In this document: piece after piece, positions 1 through 10,674 of the stretch
Layout of the letters: each line of letters starts with the position of its first letter
Position numbering within the stretch: position 1 is the stretch's first letter
Source of the DNA: Shinisaurus crocodilurus
Lineage: Eukaryota > Chordata > Lepidosauria > Squamata > Shinisauridae
Direction: 5' to 3'
Assembly (NCBI GenBank): GCA_021292165.1
Contig: CM037878.1
Location: 235,567,546-235,631,545 of the forward strand
DNA length: 64,000 bases
Notes under the pieces: model-generated
The model's database searches: none
The model's input: only the letters and a program-made list of their open reading frames with translations
Told to the model about the DNA's origin: nothing
Program-made: the position numbers and the translations under genes

Positions 1-829
1 GGAGGACAGGTGAAGTGCCAGATGACTGGAGGAGGGCAAATGTTCCCATCTTCAAAAAGGGCAAGAAGGAGGAACCTGGGAAGTCAGTCTGACATCAATC
101 CCTGGGAAAATTTTGGAGCAGATTATAAAAAAGTCAGTCTGCAAGCACCTTGAAAACAATGCAGTGATTAATTTACTAGAAGCCAGCATAGATTTGTCAA
201 GAACAAATCCTGCCAGACTAATCTGATCTCATTTTTTGATCAGGTAACCTCCCTTGTGGACTATGGGAATGCTGTGGACATAATATATCTGGATTTCAGC
301 AAAGCTTTCGACAAAGTGCCTCATGATATCCCGATTAGCAAGCTAGCTAAAAGTGGGCTAGATGGAACAACTATCGTATCAGGTGGATCCACAATTGGCT
401 ACAGAATCGGACTCAAAGAGTGCTTATCAATGGTTCCTTCTCAAACTGGGGAGAGGTAACGAGACTGAGGGGAGATATGATCGCACTCTTCCAGTACCTG
501 AAGGGTTGTCACACAGAGGAGGGCCAGGATCTCTTCTCGACCATCCCAGTTTGCAGGACACGGAATAATGGGCTCAAGTTACAGGAACCTAGATTCCACC
601 TAAACATCAGGAAACATTTCCTGACTGTCAGAGCAATAAGACAATAGAATCAACTATCTAGGGAGGTGGTGGGCTCTCCCACTCTGGACAGGAGGCATTC
701 AAGGTGCAGCTGGACAGCCATCTGGCAGGGATGCTTTGACCTAGATTCCTGCATTGAGCAGGGGGTTGGACTCGATGGCCTTGTAGGCCCCTTCCAACTC
801 TACTTTTCTATGATTCTATGATTCTATGA
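1..829 (+). mobile_element. CR1 LINE fragment, internally deleted
   Basis: This is the 3' part of a CR1 non-LTR retrotransposon and is not functional. The first 250 bases encode a decayed reverse transcriptase stretch, followed near 280-330 by the RT motif DIIYLDFSKAFDKVPHD. Next, in another frame, comes LINGSFSNWGEVT (about 422-458). The reading then jumps directly to RLRGDMIALFQYLKG (from about 463), which in CR1 lies far downstream, so the stretch with the catalytic YADD box is missing. The 3' end (720-829) has the usual CR1 sequence and a tandem GATTCTAT-type tail. The element continues beyond the left edge of the window. Frameshifts separate the coding pieces. The CR1 assignment is firm; the subfamily is not determined. 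Confidence 0.9.
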
Positions 830-2268
830 AATCAGGGACTTCCTGGTTTATACTTCAGTGTCTTAGCCACTGTGCTACTCCAGTGGAAAAGGTCAAATAG
901 GTTTCATCATGGACTAAGATGGTAGCTGGGATAATAATCTTGAGAAGGCTCCTCCCCTGAAAAGCAGCCTAGTGCTACCAATCTAAACAACATTGTGCAG
1001 CCATCCCATCTTTCCCTCCTTAATAGATTTTCTGAGATAAGAAAAAAGGCAGGAGAAACAGTGGGAAAACATGGGAAGGTTTCAAATGGAAGATGTTGAT
1101 GTTTGGACCCCCAGTAAAAAATTGTGAATGAGGCAGGCCAGTTGCACAATAAAAGCCTCATCTGGAAGCACCCATAATCTCTGCTCTAAATTAAATATAA
1201 ACCAAATATAATCCATGCCACAAAAAGTCAGTGTTGGACAAAGGGCATTGTGGCCAGTCATGTGCCTGCCTCATGCCTTCTTCATTGCTGTCTTCACATA
1301 GTGTCCTATTTATGTGAAATAACATGTCTGTGTTACAGTTACTACTCTGTTTTATAGAACAGTGGTTTGAACTGTGAAACTTTTTTTTCCTATTTCAAAC
1401 TATATCAGACTAAAACAGACTGAAAAGATACTGTAGATGGCAGCTGTGTACGTCCAAGGGCTGAGGAAGCAGTTAGAAAATAGAAAGTCCAACACAGCTT
1501 ACACTAGAAGCCTGCAGCCAAGAAAGTGGCTGATTAGTTCAAATCAGTAAATGAATTTCCTCTGCCAATTTAAACTTTTGCAGTGACAGCAAAAGCCACA
1601 AACGGCAGAATTCTTATTCTATGCAACTTTAAAAAGAGCAGCAGCCCTGTCAGGGTCCAGTCTGAAATTGTATCAGATCTTTGTCCACTTGCCTCCTGGG
1701 CCTACAGTTTCTGCCTGACCACTTCCTTCCTGCCAGTGGTGCACAGTCCTTCGGTTCCTAGGATCTGGGGGAGGGTTTCCCTGAGGCTTACTTTTTTCCT
1801 TAGGTCTGCCTCCCTTCAGTGCCATGTCTCTAGCAAGGGTGGGGAGAGGTTGTCTCCAACTTAATATTGGGAAGAACAGGAAACCATAATGGACAGATCT
1901 GTGACTTCCAGTCTCCAGCATTCAGTGTCTCCTCAGGTCCCGCTTTTCAACTCACTGCCTACTTCGTGGCACTTCCTTTAGACAATTTTCCTCTCTGCCA
2001 TTTGGTCTCCCATCTACATGATCACCACATATACATTCTCCTGACTGCTTAGAGACAATGTAGCTTTAGACACAATGCCCGCTGTTGCCTGACTTCCTTC
2101 TCTTCTCTGCCCTTTCACCCAATCTTCCTTGTACTTCACCTGCACTTCCCTGGTCCCTCTTTTTGAGGTGCTTCCAGATGAAGCTTTTATGGGACCATTG
2201 TCCTGTCTCATTCACGGAATAATTTTGCAGGGTTCCTTCCAGCCAACAATGACTTCCACTCGTAACTA
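830..2268. other. No recognised feature
   Basis: Mixed-composition DNA with no repeat, exon or RNA gene that I recognise. The short open frames here look random. Confidence 0.5.
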
Positions 2269-2270
2269 GG

Positions 2271-2747
2271 GATGTGTATAAATTTTGTTTCAGGCTGTTC
2301 TGGTAAGAATGTAAGAATTCATTAATTTCTCCATATTTGGGGCAGAAAGAACTTGAGATTAAAAACAACAATGAAACAAATATGGGAGAAACCAAAAGTG
2401 AAAGATGTGTCCATCCAGGCCCAGAGCTTTGAGTGCTTAGCACTTAAAAGTCTGGACTTGAATCCCTGTGTATTCAACCATGATAGTGCTGAATTAGGGT
2501 TGCCACCTCTTTTTCTTTTTTCTGAAAGGTTTTTCGTGTTTAACAGCTACATGGCAGGCAGGTACAACAACATGGTCATTTCCATGCTGGGAATCACTGT
2601 GCAGATGGTTGAGAATTTTGTTTCAGTTTATTTTTTATAAGAATTTACAAAAATATGAAAATTCTTCATATTTGGGATGGAAATAACTTGAGATTAAAAA
2701 ATTGAATGCAAGTGAAACTGAAATGTACAGATGCATCTACCCCTAGT
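2271..2747 (+). repeat. Two direct copies of an AT-rich GGGATG repeat
   Basis: Two related segments (about 2271-2415 and 2607-2747) share, in the same order, ATTTTGTTTCAG, a CATATTTGGG block and AACTTGAGATTAAAAA. The first starts CTAGGGATGTG; the second ends in a sequence like its reverse complement (CATCTACCCCTAG). Similar AT-rich segments occur near 5220, 7800, 51690 and 59385. I take it as an unclassified dispersed repeat, possibly a DNA transposon derivative. Confidence 0.45.
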
Positions 2748-3569
2748 GTAGACATCTGTGTATAGCTTAACTGTACATTTAGCTTACACTAATGGGAATG
2801 TTGCCTATGAATACCCAAGCTGCTTTAATTAATCTTTATTACTGTGGTCTACTGTTTCAAATGAATATAGAAAATGATTGCCTATGTACTTATTGACTGG
2901 CTAACAATTTCTGTCAGGGGCAAATTAGACAGGCACCCTCAGTACTTGCTTTGAAATAATATGTGCTGGAAAATAATATGTTATGGTAAGGTTTATGAGA
3001 CCTATTTTTAGGATGAAGATGAAATCCTCTTCTCTGTAGCAGGGGAGAGGGGCAACCTAACACTGGAAAGACAATTTCATACTCAAGGTATTGAAGAACA
3101 TGTAATTTTATTTCATAGAGCCTTGATGGATACCTGTTGTTGTTTTTCACAGTGGCAAGGGACATAGGCTCCCATTTTAATTATTTTGTTTCCCCCAACC
3201 TACAAAATTAATTATAGTTTTTCTTTTCTGCTAATTAATGTCAGCTCTTGACATGTTGCTTATTTCCATTTTGGCAGAATTAGCTGAAGATTAGACCATT
3301 AGGTCAAATATTGTGAGAACTGTTTGAGGCATGTTTCCTTGGGGTTTGCAACCTTTTATTCATTTTCTTGGTAATATAATTCATAACACAAGTCATTTAT
3401 AAGTGGGAACATTATAAAAGAAGGTTTATATTTAAAAAACCCATATACTTTAATTACAGTCACACAATTAATGTCATGTTTCATTTGGCCCTGAAGTAAC
3501 TTAGAGTTCATTTCTAAGAATGAACTATTCGACCGCTGGTCTTCATTTAGAAACCTACCAAACCTAATC
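2748..3569. other. No recognised feature
   Basis: AT-rich DNA without recognisable repeats or coding signal. Confidence 0.5.
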
Positions 3570-3609
3570 TATTCTCAGGCATTCATCCTGGGATGAATGC
3601 CTGAGAATA
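3570..3609. repeat. 40-bp near-perfect palindrome
   Basis: The left arm TATTCTCAGGCATTCATCC (3570-3588) is the exact reverse complement of 3591-3609, with only TG between them. Such a sequence could extrude as a cruciform. No related transposon end was recognised. Confidence 0.9.
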
Positions 3610-3974
3610 CCCATATGCAGGCTCCCAGAACCTGACGGCTTGTGTTCATTGGAATATCTGTGAAGATCTCCCATGTATGTGGCTCTCTGCACATGATCAG
3701 TTAACCTGCAAGAACAGGGTTCCATTCTTCTGCAACGAGCCATTTCCACATACAGCTATATGCCTTAGAGACCTTCTACAGACATTTTAATGAATGTGTG
3801 TAGTGTTGGAATGGAATATGCCATCCCCCTACCCATGCATATATTATCCAATGGATAATGGATACTGATCACCTGAAAAACACTTGAGTAAATTAGTTAC
3901 AAGATAGCTTTCCTAACAACAACAACAAAATCCAAATAGCTGAACCAACTTTCGAAGACTACATGAGCGAAAGC

Positions 3975-4409
3975 GACAAGGGATGTGCAACCCTGGAAAA
4001 CTCGTTTTGTTTGAGCTTGATGCACTTTCGACATATTTCCAACCTGATAGCCAAAGGCAGGCTGAGACAGGAGGGAGGGTTGGCTTCTGTGAAATTGCTC
4101 CAAATATTTGTGCAAATTTGGAGTGAGAACTTTGTACCTCTAGATCAGTTTTCAGAAATCGGGGCCAACTCATTAGATTTGAGTTGTAGTTGTTCTTGTT
4201 CTTGTTGTAGCATTTAACATGAGAAGTATGGAAGCATCCTCCTTTCACTGCATATGCACACACTCCACCTTGGCTACCTTGAATATTCTGAGAGTTAATT
4301 TTAGATTTGTGCAAAATTTGGGCCTCTGCTCTGCAATTTGCAGAAATTTATGCAATTTGCACAAATTGTGGATTAGAGGCCCAAATTTCGCACAGATTTC
4401 CCAGTGTGT

Positions 4410-4440
<31 letters not shown>

Positions 4441-4441
4441 A
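3975..4441. repeat. AT-rich GGGATGTGC repeat with hairpin and (TA)n
   Basis: The segment begins with GGGATGTGCAACC and resembles the other AT-rich GGGATG repeats of the window. Positions 4308-4327 (TGTGCAAAATTTGGGCCTCT) are the reverse complement of 4375-4394 with one mismatch, so the centre folds back. A (TA)n run at 4416-4441 follows. Confidence 0.5.
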
Positions 4442-4600
4442 CGCAAATCGTGACCCATTTTTAAAAACTGATTGGTCAGATTGAGTCAGTGCCAGCACAG
4501 GGTTGGTGGAATGGAATCCGCAGGGTCAAGTCAAGAAAATCCACTGGATTTTCACACCCCTATCAGATTCCTCACACATCTCACATTAGAGATGCAAACT

Positions 4601-4625
4601 GTGTGTGTGTGTGTGTGTGTGTGTA
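4601..4625. repeat. (TG)n microsatellite
   Basis: Uninterrupted GT dinucleotide run. The flanks up to about 5220 are AT-rich with no recognised feature. Confidence 0.95.
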
Positions 4626-5219
4626 TGCATTACAACAACCTCATTGAGGTCCAACAAGCCACATGAACTGGTATAAAGGTGATAAAGGACCCAAAACATA
4701 TTTTCTGTTTATTATATGTTTTTTCTTATTTATAGAAGATATTATATATAATATTATATAATATAATATTCAGACACTGAACAAGAAAAAAAAGATGTCT
4801 ATAAACTTCCAAATTAATGCAAGTTGAACAACATCTGACACTCCCCTTCAACAGATAGTTTCTTACTGTATTTTCATCACTTTCCTATAAGCTTAGCAAG
4901 CTAATTTTCTGTTTGTTTTCTACACATTTTATTACAACGTTGAATAAAAGGAATTATAGTAGAAACAAAAGCTATCCTTCGTTATACTTCTATCTTGTTT
5001 CTTATACAGTATTTTTACAATGCCACCATATATATATATTTCTTTTAAAAAATCAGCATTTTTTGTTTGACACTTCTAGCATCTATTATTGGGTGTGCTT
5101 TACTTTCATTTTATTCTGATAGGTGCATAATACCATTGGAAGATAATCTTTTAATTTTAATTAGCATTATAGGAGTCGCTGGATCTGTCAAGTCTGATTT
5201 CAGTAGTTTTCTCATTATT

Positions 5220-5575
5220 TCAAAGTTAAGCTCAGTCCATCCAGGTTCTGCATCAGTTTGGAAGTTTAAAAAAAGTTAAAATAAAAATGTGTGTGCATTT
5301 TTGTGCACATTTCTCAAAGTGAATACCTTTTGTTTGCATTCATCAAATTATACACATTTCTGGAGGTGACTTCCCCTAAGATAAAGCATATTTTTGTGCA
5401 CACTTATCTGTACTATTCACATTCTCAATGAAGTGTTTTTCACATGCAAACTTAGATTGCAAACTTTTTTTTAAAAAGTGCAGATATCAATATTTAACTC
5501 TGTATGAGTACGGATGGTGCAAATTTGGTAGGTTTACATAAAAATGTGAACTGAATAAATTTCTTCCCCATCCCT
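5220..5575 (+). repeat. AT-rich dispersed repeat copy
   Basis: Shares blocks such as CTGCATCAGTTT, GTGCATTTTTGTGCAC, GACTTCCCCTAA and CCCATCCCTA with the segment at 7800-8195. This indicates a dispersed family whose one end reads as CCCATCCC. Non-coding; class unknown. Confidence 0.5.
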
Positions 5576-5670
5576 ATAAATGCATTATAATCTTGTATAT
5601 GATGTTCATAACTAAGTAAAAATAATCCTAGAGATCCATAACATTTTTTTATAATGTGGATCCTTTAGCT

Positions 5671-5768
5671 CAGTGTTCTCCAACCTTGGGTCTCCAGATG
5701 TTTTTGGCCTACAACTCCCAGCATGCCCCACCCAAAAACATCTGGGGACCCAAGGTTGGAGAACACTG
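5671..5768. mobile_element. 98-bp hAT-like MITE with 8-bp TSD
   Basis: A miniature inverted-repeat transposable element. Terminal inverted repeats of 35 bp (5671-5705 against 5734-5768) differ at one base and begin CAGTGTTCTCCAACC. It is flanked by the perfect 8-bp duplication CTTTAGCT (5663-5670 and 5769-5776). CAG...CTG ends plus an 8-bp duplication are typical of the hAT superfamily. It has no coding capacity and would need a transposase in trans. Confidence 0.88.
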
Positions 5769-5776
5769 CTTTAGCT

Positions 5777-6855
5777 CCTTAAATTCCACCTTGTGTTTCA
5801 TATTGACAATTACAGAGCAAAAGATGACAAGCATTGACTGTCCAGTCTTAGATGTGCCTTTTTAGAAGTAAGTTCTGCTGTATTCAATGAGGCTGATCCA
5901 AATAAATATGCATAGGGTTGCACAGACATGCATGTTTACTCAAAAGGAAGTCCTACTAATTCCAAGGTGATTTACTGACTGTACTATAGCATTCTGAAGT
6001 AAGCATATTGTTTAACATTATTCTCTGTACACAATCTTCTCAAGTGTATAAACTGGCTTAAACTCTTTGAAGTTAGCAGATCTAAACTGAGATACACCCA
6101 CTGAGCATGTGGGAATAACAGTCATCGTAAAAAGGGTTTTGACTCATCCTGGGGGTAAGAAACCTTGGATGTAGCCTTAATTGAGATGTTTCACAAGCAA
6201 CAAATTGCTGCTTTGCAGTGAGCTCCTATAAAGCCCACTTTTGGTTTGCAAGTTCTTGGAAATAATTACTGTTGATACAACATCTGCTCTTTGAAAGACA
6301 GCAGTTGTTACTTGGATTTTTTAAAAGGCATTTGACTTGCCCCCAGGCTCTTATACAAATCCTATATGCAAACAAAATCTAGCTAAAATTAATATTTAGA
6401 AACAAACACGGGTGCCCTAAGCTTCTACTTGACATTACAACGTAGTCCTCCTTCTTTACTCCTTTCCAATTAAAACAGCTGAGCTGAAACTTTTGGCAAC
6501 AGCCGTTTCTTTAGAAAAAGGGAGAGAACAAAAATAATTTTTCAGGTGGGGGTAGGAAGAAATTCTAAAAATGATCAGGGGTGTGGGGCTTACTGGGATA
6601 AGTAGCAGTGTTTGTTCTTGTTTTTTCTTTAATTGCTCTGTAGTCAAAACTATAATGGAGCTGCAATTGACAGTGCTGCAGGATACCATGTTCCTGCACA
6701 ATGCCTTGGTTGGAATGACATTACATCATGATACAGTATTTTCCAGGGGGAAACTTTGTTGTTTTTTAACTGCTAGAAAGCACAGCAGCTGCACACAGGT
6801 TGAAAGGGGGCTGGAAATGTCACTGGGAGGGACAGTACATAGTGACATATTAGCT
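5777..6855. other. Mostly unrecognised; traces of a CAATCCTAT MITE
   Basis: About 5870-5985 resembles a dispersed short palindromic family (ends GCAATCCTAT, inner AGTAAG and ACTTACTTCTGAGTA blocks), strongly decayed. The rest holds no feature I recognise. Confidence 0.4.
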
Positions 6856-7036
6856 CTCACAGAGACATTGTATAGAAAACAAGATGGCTGCTGCAATGTA
6901 CACTTGGGGTCAACCATTTTGTTTTCAATACAATGTCCCCTCAGTACCTCACAGGGACATTGTATGGGGGGGGTGCCTGTCTGTCCCCTTTGCTGCATTT
7001 TGGCAGCCACTTTCTTCTGTACAATGTCTCTGTGAG
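6856..7036. repeat. Inverted pair of 89-bp units with shared ends
   Basis: Unit A (6856-6944) and unit B (6948-7036) are each 89 bp, separated by 3 bp. Both have ends related to CTCACAGAGACATTGTA. The first 40 or so bases of A match the reverse complement of B's right end, so the two lie head to head. A also carries imperfect terminal repeats of about 30 bp. They look like two copies of a foldback MITE. A 154-residue open frame crossing this area is explained by the repeat structure. Confidence 0.65.
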
Positions 7037-7647
7037 GAATGGTATGGCAACACATACGATCCATCCCAGAAGCATTGCTGGTCTCATTTCACCAATGTGG
7101 CTGTTGCTGTGTTTTCTAGGAGATCCAACACCCAAGCTTAGAGAAAACATGTTTAAAAATGCTTTAACATTTTTAAAGAGTAACCTTGGATCACCTCATG
7201 AACTTGTAAGTATCTGGTTTCCTTTTCTTTCTCTTTTAAAAAAAAGAAATTTGCACAGATTTTTTTTTAAAACAACAACAACAAACAATCCACATATGCT
7301 GGTTCACACAAGACAGAATGTACTTAATATTGGTGATGTGAGAAATTAGCACACAGACTGAACTGAATCTGATCTGTCTATTCCTGAATGTTAGCCACTG
7401 GCTTATAATTGTTTACATTTTCTGAGTCCATGTTAAGTTAGGTTCTAGCAATTGAAAATAATCCAGTCAACCTGACCGAGATGCTGCTCTGGAAGCTCCA
7501 CTGAGGATATTGGTATAACTGCGGAATCAAACTTATGGCAGATGCAAGTGATTTTATCCTTGATGTGTCTTGCAAACATGTCAAAGTGAGCTACTGGAGA
7601 TTCCACTAAATCTCTCTCTTGGCCAGATTGCAAAAGGCCTTCAACAA
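7037..7647. other. No recognised feature
   Basis: Low-complexity A-rich stretches near 7230-7290; otherwise nothing recognised. Confidence 0.5.
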
Positions 7648-7750
7648 TGGGAGACCCCCTCCTCTAGTTTCCTGCATTGAGCAGGGGGTTGGACTCGATA
7701 GCCTTGTAGGCTCCTTCCAACTCTATCCTATGAATCTATGAATCTATGAA
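7648..7750 (+). mobile_element. 5S rRNA-derived SINE with CR1 tail, 5'-truncated
   Basis: Starts inside the 5S-like head at GGGAGACC and continues through the linker CTCCTCTAGTTTCCTGCATTG into the CR1-type 3' end and a tandem AATCTATG tail. It has the same junction as the longer copies on the minus strand near 26220, 44257 and 63395. Confidence 0.75.
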
Positions 7751-7799
7751 CTCAGAAGAGCTCTACTTCACCACCATAGTGTAGGCTTGATAATGAGTA

Positions 7800-8195
7800 G
7801 GAATGGATGAACCTGTCAAGTTCAGTTCTGCTCAGTTTCTCTTGTTTCCAATATTAAGTTCATTCTCTCCTGCTTCTGCATCAGTTTATGAGTATTTTTA
7901 AAAAGTCTACACAATGTGTACATATTTTCATGTGCATTTCTCCTAATATATGCATTTTTGTATGCACTTTTCCTAATATACACTTTCTGCAAGTGATTTC
8001 CCCTAATGTAATGTATTTTTGTACTCATTTCCCCCTATTATACACCTTCTATGTGCATTTTTTAAAAAATTTGCAAACTGCACCAAAACATTTGGAGAAG
8101 AGTAAATATCACTGTATAACTGCATTCTGGTTTGTGTGTACGTTTGAGTCGCAAAATGCAAATTTGAATGAATTTCTCACCCATCCCCAACAATG
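7800..8195 (+). repeat. AT-rich dispersed repeat copy
   Basis: Long AT-rich segment with repeated TGCATTTTTGTATGCAC-type blocks and the end CTCACCCATCCCCAAC, matching 5220-5575 and, inverted, 51690-52300. Its translations are low-complexity shadows, not genes. Confidence 0.5.
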
Positions 8196-8469
8196 AGCTC
8201 TAACTTCTGTTTGGTTGGTTTTGACATGAGTTTTTCTCCACCTGTGTTCTAGCTGACTGCCCACTTCTTTTATTACCCAAAGCTCAGATGTATACCAAGG
8301 GGCCACCATGAGCCCCGCTTAGCTGGAGAGGGCAGTTAGGTTTGATCATTTTTCCATTCTTGAGTGTGACTACTGCTTTGACAGGAACATGAGCCATATT
8401 GTATGCTTACCTCAATTTGTACACAGATTATAATTCAACCCACAATGACTACACCATTGCCAAGCTGTC

Positions 8470-8880
8470 CAGGCACCAATGTATTTGTTTATTTAAAACA
8501 CTTGATACCACAGTTCAAGTAAAACCTTTCCAGGGTAGTGTACAATGCATCATAAAACAGAATAAAACAATTCTCAGTAAGAACAACAGGCAACAGTAAG
8601 GGCAGTGTTAAAAATGATCACATCAGAAATAAAAGTACATCAGAGATTAAAATCATAGGAAACAAAGAGGTATTTGCTTGGGGCCAAAAATACATTAGTA
8701 TGAGTCAAACTTCAGTGGGAAGGAAGTTCTACATGTGGGGCATTATCACCATGAAGGCACTCTCTGTAGTTGTCACCTGCCTCACTTCAGATAATGGAGG
8801 CACCTGGAGGAGAGCTTCCAAAGAAGATCTTAGTATATGGATAGATTGATATGGGAGAAGACTTGCTCTTTGAAATCTAG
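8470..8880 (-). mobile_element. L2-like LINE 3' end, decayed
   Basis: 8470-8620 resembles the reverse complement of a LINE/SINE 3' tail (TTTGTTTATTTAAAACA... CAGGGTAGTGTACAAT). 8690-8880 resembles a lizard LINE-related segment (GGAAGGAAGTTCTACATGTG, GGCACCTGGAGGAGAGCTTC); a short similar piece recurs at about 60585-60630. The family call is tentative. Confidence 0.35.
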
Positions 8881-9629
8881 GTTGCAAGCTGTGTTCAATA
8901 TGGGTTGCAATTACTCAAGTTTGTTGCATGGTATCTGATTCATCTTATGCCAAACCATCCCACATCTACTCAATCCAAACTGTTATCTTACTGCTTTGGT
9001 TGTGCATATTCAGTCTATTTCATTATAAGAGGCATGGGCCATAAAAGTAACATGGAACAAAAGTGGTTATTTTTATTTTTTTTAAAGAAGGCAACCTTAC
9101 AATAGGGCAACTCATACAGTTAGCATTTCCTAACCAACAGTGAAGGTGAAGGTGAGAGAAAAACTTTTATAATATGAAGAAACCATTAGTTCACTCAGAG
9201 AGCAATTGAAATGAGGTATTTTAAGAGATTAGGGAATAGGTAGCATGGTAGATACAGGCATGCAAACTGCTGCAAGCAAGGCAAAGTCACTGCCTTGCAA
9301 CTAAATCAAGAGAAGTGTTGAAAATGCAATCAAATCAGGATGCAGAAAGAAGGATGAATTCCATATGGCTATGCCAGAGAGCAGCTTGCTCTTGGGGCTT
9401 CCTTTGGGCCATTTTGTATTGATAATTCAAAGAGCAAATTATTACCAGCAACACCTGTTAAAAATGTTTTAAAATACTATATTAGTATGAATCCCATATA
9501 GAAAATGAAATTGCCCCAGGGTGAATTGTGTCACCCAAGGGGTAGTTTGGCTGTCTGCATCATCTTGCTAAGTGGTATGGAGGATTATACCAACATCATG
9601 TGCAGATTATAGTAAATTGTGCCTTTAAT
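8881..9629. other. No recognised feature
   Basis: Unique-looking AT-rich DNA without coding signal. Confidence 0.5.
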
Positions 9630-9712
9630 CCTAAATGCATTTACCATGGAGTAAGCCCCATGCAATACAATTGAATTTACTTCTGAGTAAATATGTTTAG
9701 GCTTGCACTGTC
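9630..9712. repeat. CAATCCTAT-type MITE, decayed
   Basis: Contains AATCCTAAATGCATTTACC, GGAGTAAGCCCCATG and ACTTCTGAGTAAATATG. These are the inner blocks of a short palindromic repeat that also occurs near 31650, 36890, 41645 and 56690. Confidence 0.5.
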
Positions 9713-9943
9713 TGTGATAAAATGGTTATCTGTATGCATTCAGTCTTATACCTTGATCTTGAACACACCACTTGGGACCAAGAGGCAAGAGCTTCTTCAT
9801 AATCAACAGAATCACATCATACAGTTCTTAATGGACTCTACCACTTCACCCTGTAGATGGTGGATTACATGTATTTACAGTAGCATCTATGTACATGGTG
9901 CTTCCCAAAGGACAGCTGTGTTAGCTCCCTACCCCAAGGGGCT

Positions 9944-9954
9944 ACAATCTAAAT
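9944..9954. repeat. Target-site duplication, left copy
   Basis: ACAATCTAAAT, identical to 13946-13956. Joined across the insert, the flanks read as one older repeat (GGGGCTACAATCTAAATT then AGATTCTAAAAAGACA), which supports a simple insertion here. Confidence 0.9.
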
Positions 9955-10674
9955 CCCCTCGCCGGATCGTCACCTTGAAGTGGTGAGTGGGCTTGCGTGT
10001 TCCGATGAATCCTGTGAGCAATGCCGTCGGGAGCTATGTACTCCCAGTAGGGTCACCCATGGCGGTAAGGTCCGGGGAGAGGAACCAGACAAAGAACGAT
10101 CCAAAACATAAAGTCCTCAACGGCAGAACAGGCGGAAGATAATTAAACCTAAATTACAACGGCTGTGAAGGCGGATGAAGGCTGCAGCAGAGAATGGTTT
10201 TCCAATCGTCAGGGTAACCGTGCCATTGGATCTCTGCCGTACTCTGTCAAGTTTGTGTGGTGATTCGTTGTGCACCGATCTCCCCACATAAAACAGTTTC
10301 ACGCACAGGCGTCTTCCAACCCAACCCACCCAACCCAACCCAACCCAACCCAACCAACCAAACAAACAAACAAAAAAAAGTCCCATGGCGACTGGCGAAT
10401 GGCAACGGGGGCAGGACTGTGAATCTGGAAGCCCCTAGTCATGGACCAGCACATGGGCGGTGGATGCAGACTCAGTCGCCCTGTTCAAGGAACGAGGTAG
10501 TCGAGCAGCTCGGCAGCTGTATCCATGACTGAGCAGCCCTATTTAGGATCCACTCTGCTCACCCCGTATGGGGAGGGGGCTAGAAAAGGTGCCCTAAACA
10601 TAGTCTACCTCTTTCTCCCCTGACTGGATTACCGCGTCCAGTGGGGTCACCATTTTAGCGGTCGAAAAAGACAT
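9955..10674 (+). promoter_or_regulatory. 5' UTR of the retrotransposon, with structured 5' end
   Basis: Such elements carry an internal promoter at their 5' end. The first 40 nt contain a hairpin (CACC at 9971-9974 with GGTG at 9982-9985) enclosed by the possible pair CCCCTC (9955-9960) and GAGTGGG (9985-9991). This resembles the core of HDV-like ribozymes at the 5' ends of some LINEs. The UTR also holds an (AACCC)n/(AAAC)n stretch at about 10317-10379. Promoter and ribozyme roles are inferred only. Confidence 0.5.
10317..10379. repeat. (AACCC)n and (AAAC)n inside the 5' UTR
   Basis: CCAACCCAACCCACC-type pentamers pass into AACCAACC and then AAACAAAC and an A-run. This simple repeat sits within the retrotransposon leader, not at its edge. 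Confidence 0.9.

Noticed and set aside
2066..2443. 125-codon frame on the minus strand
   Set aside because: It overlaps the AT-rich dispersed repeat and has no recognisable motif.
6571..7035. 154-codon open frame on the plus strand, with overlapping frames of 112 and 138 codons
   Set aside because: They cross the paired 89-bp foldback units and have no recognisable domain; the repeat structure explains the similar openness on both strands.
10117..10386. 89-codon frame rich in G, W, V and L on the minus strand
   Set aside because: It is the translation of the (AACCC)n simple repeat in the retrotransposon leader.
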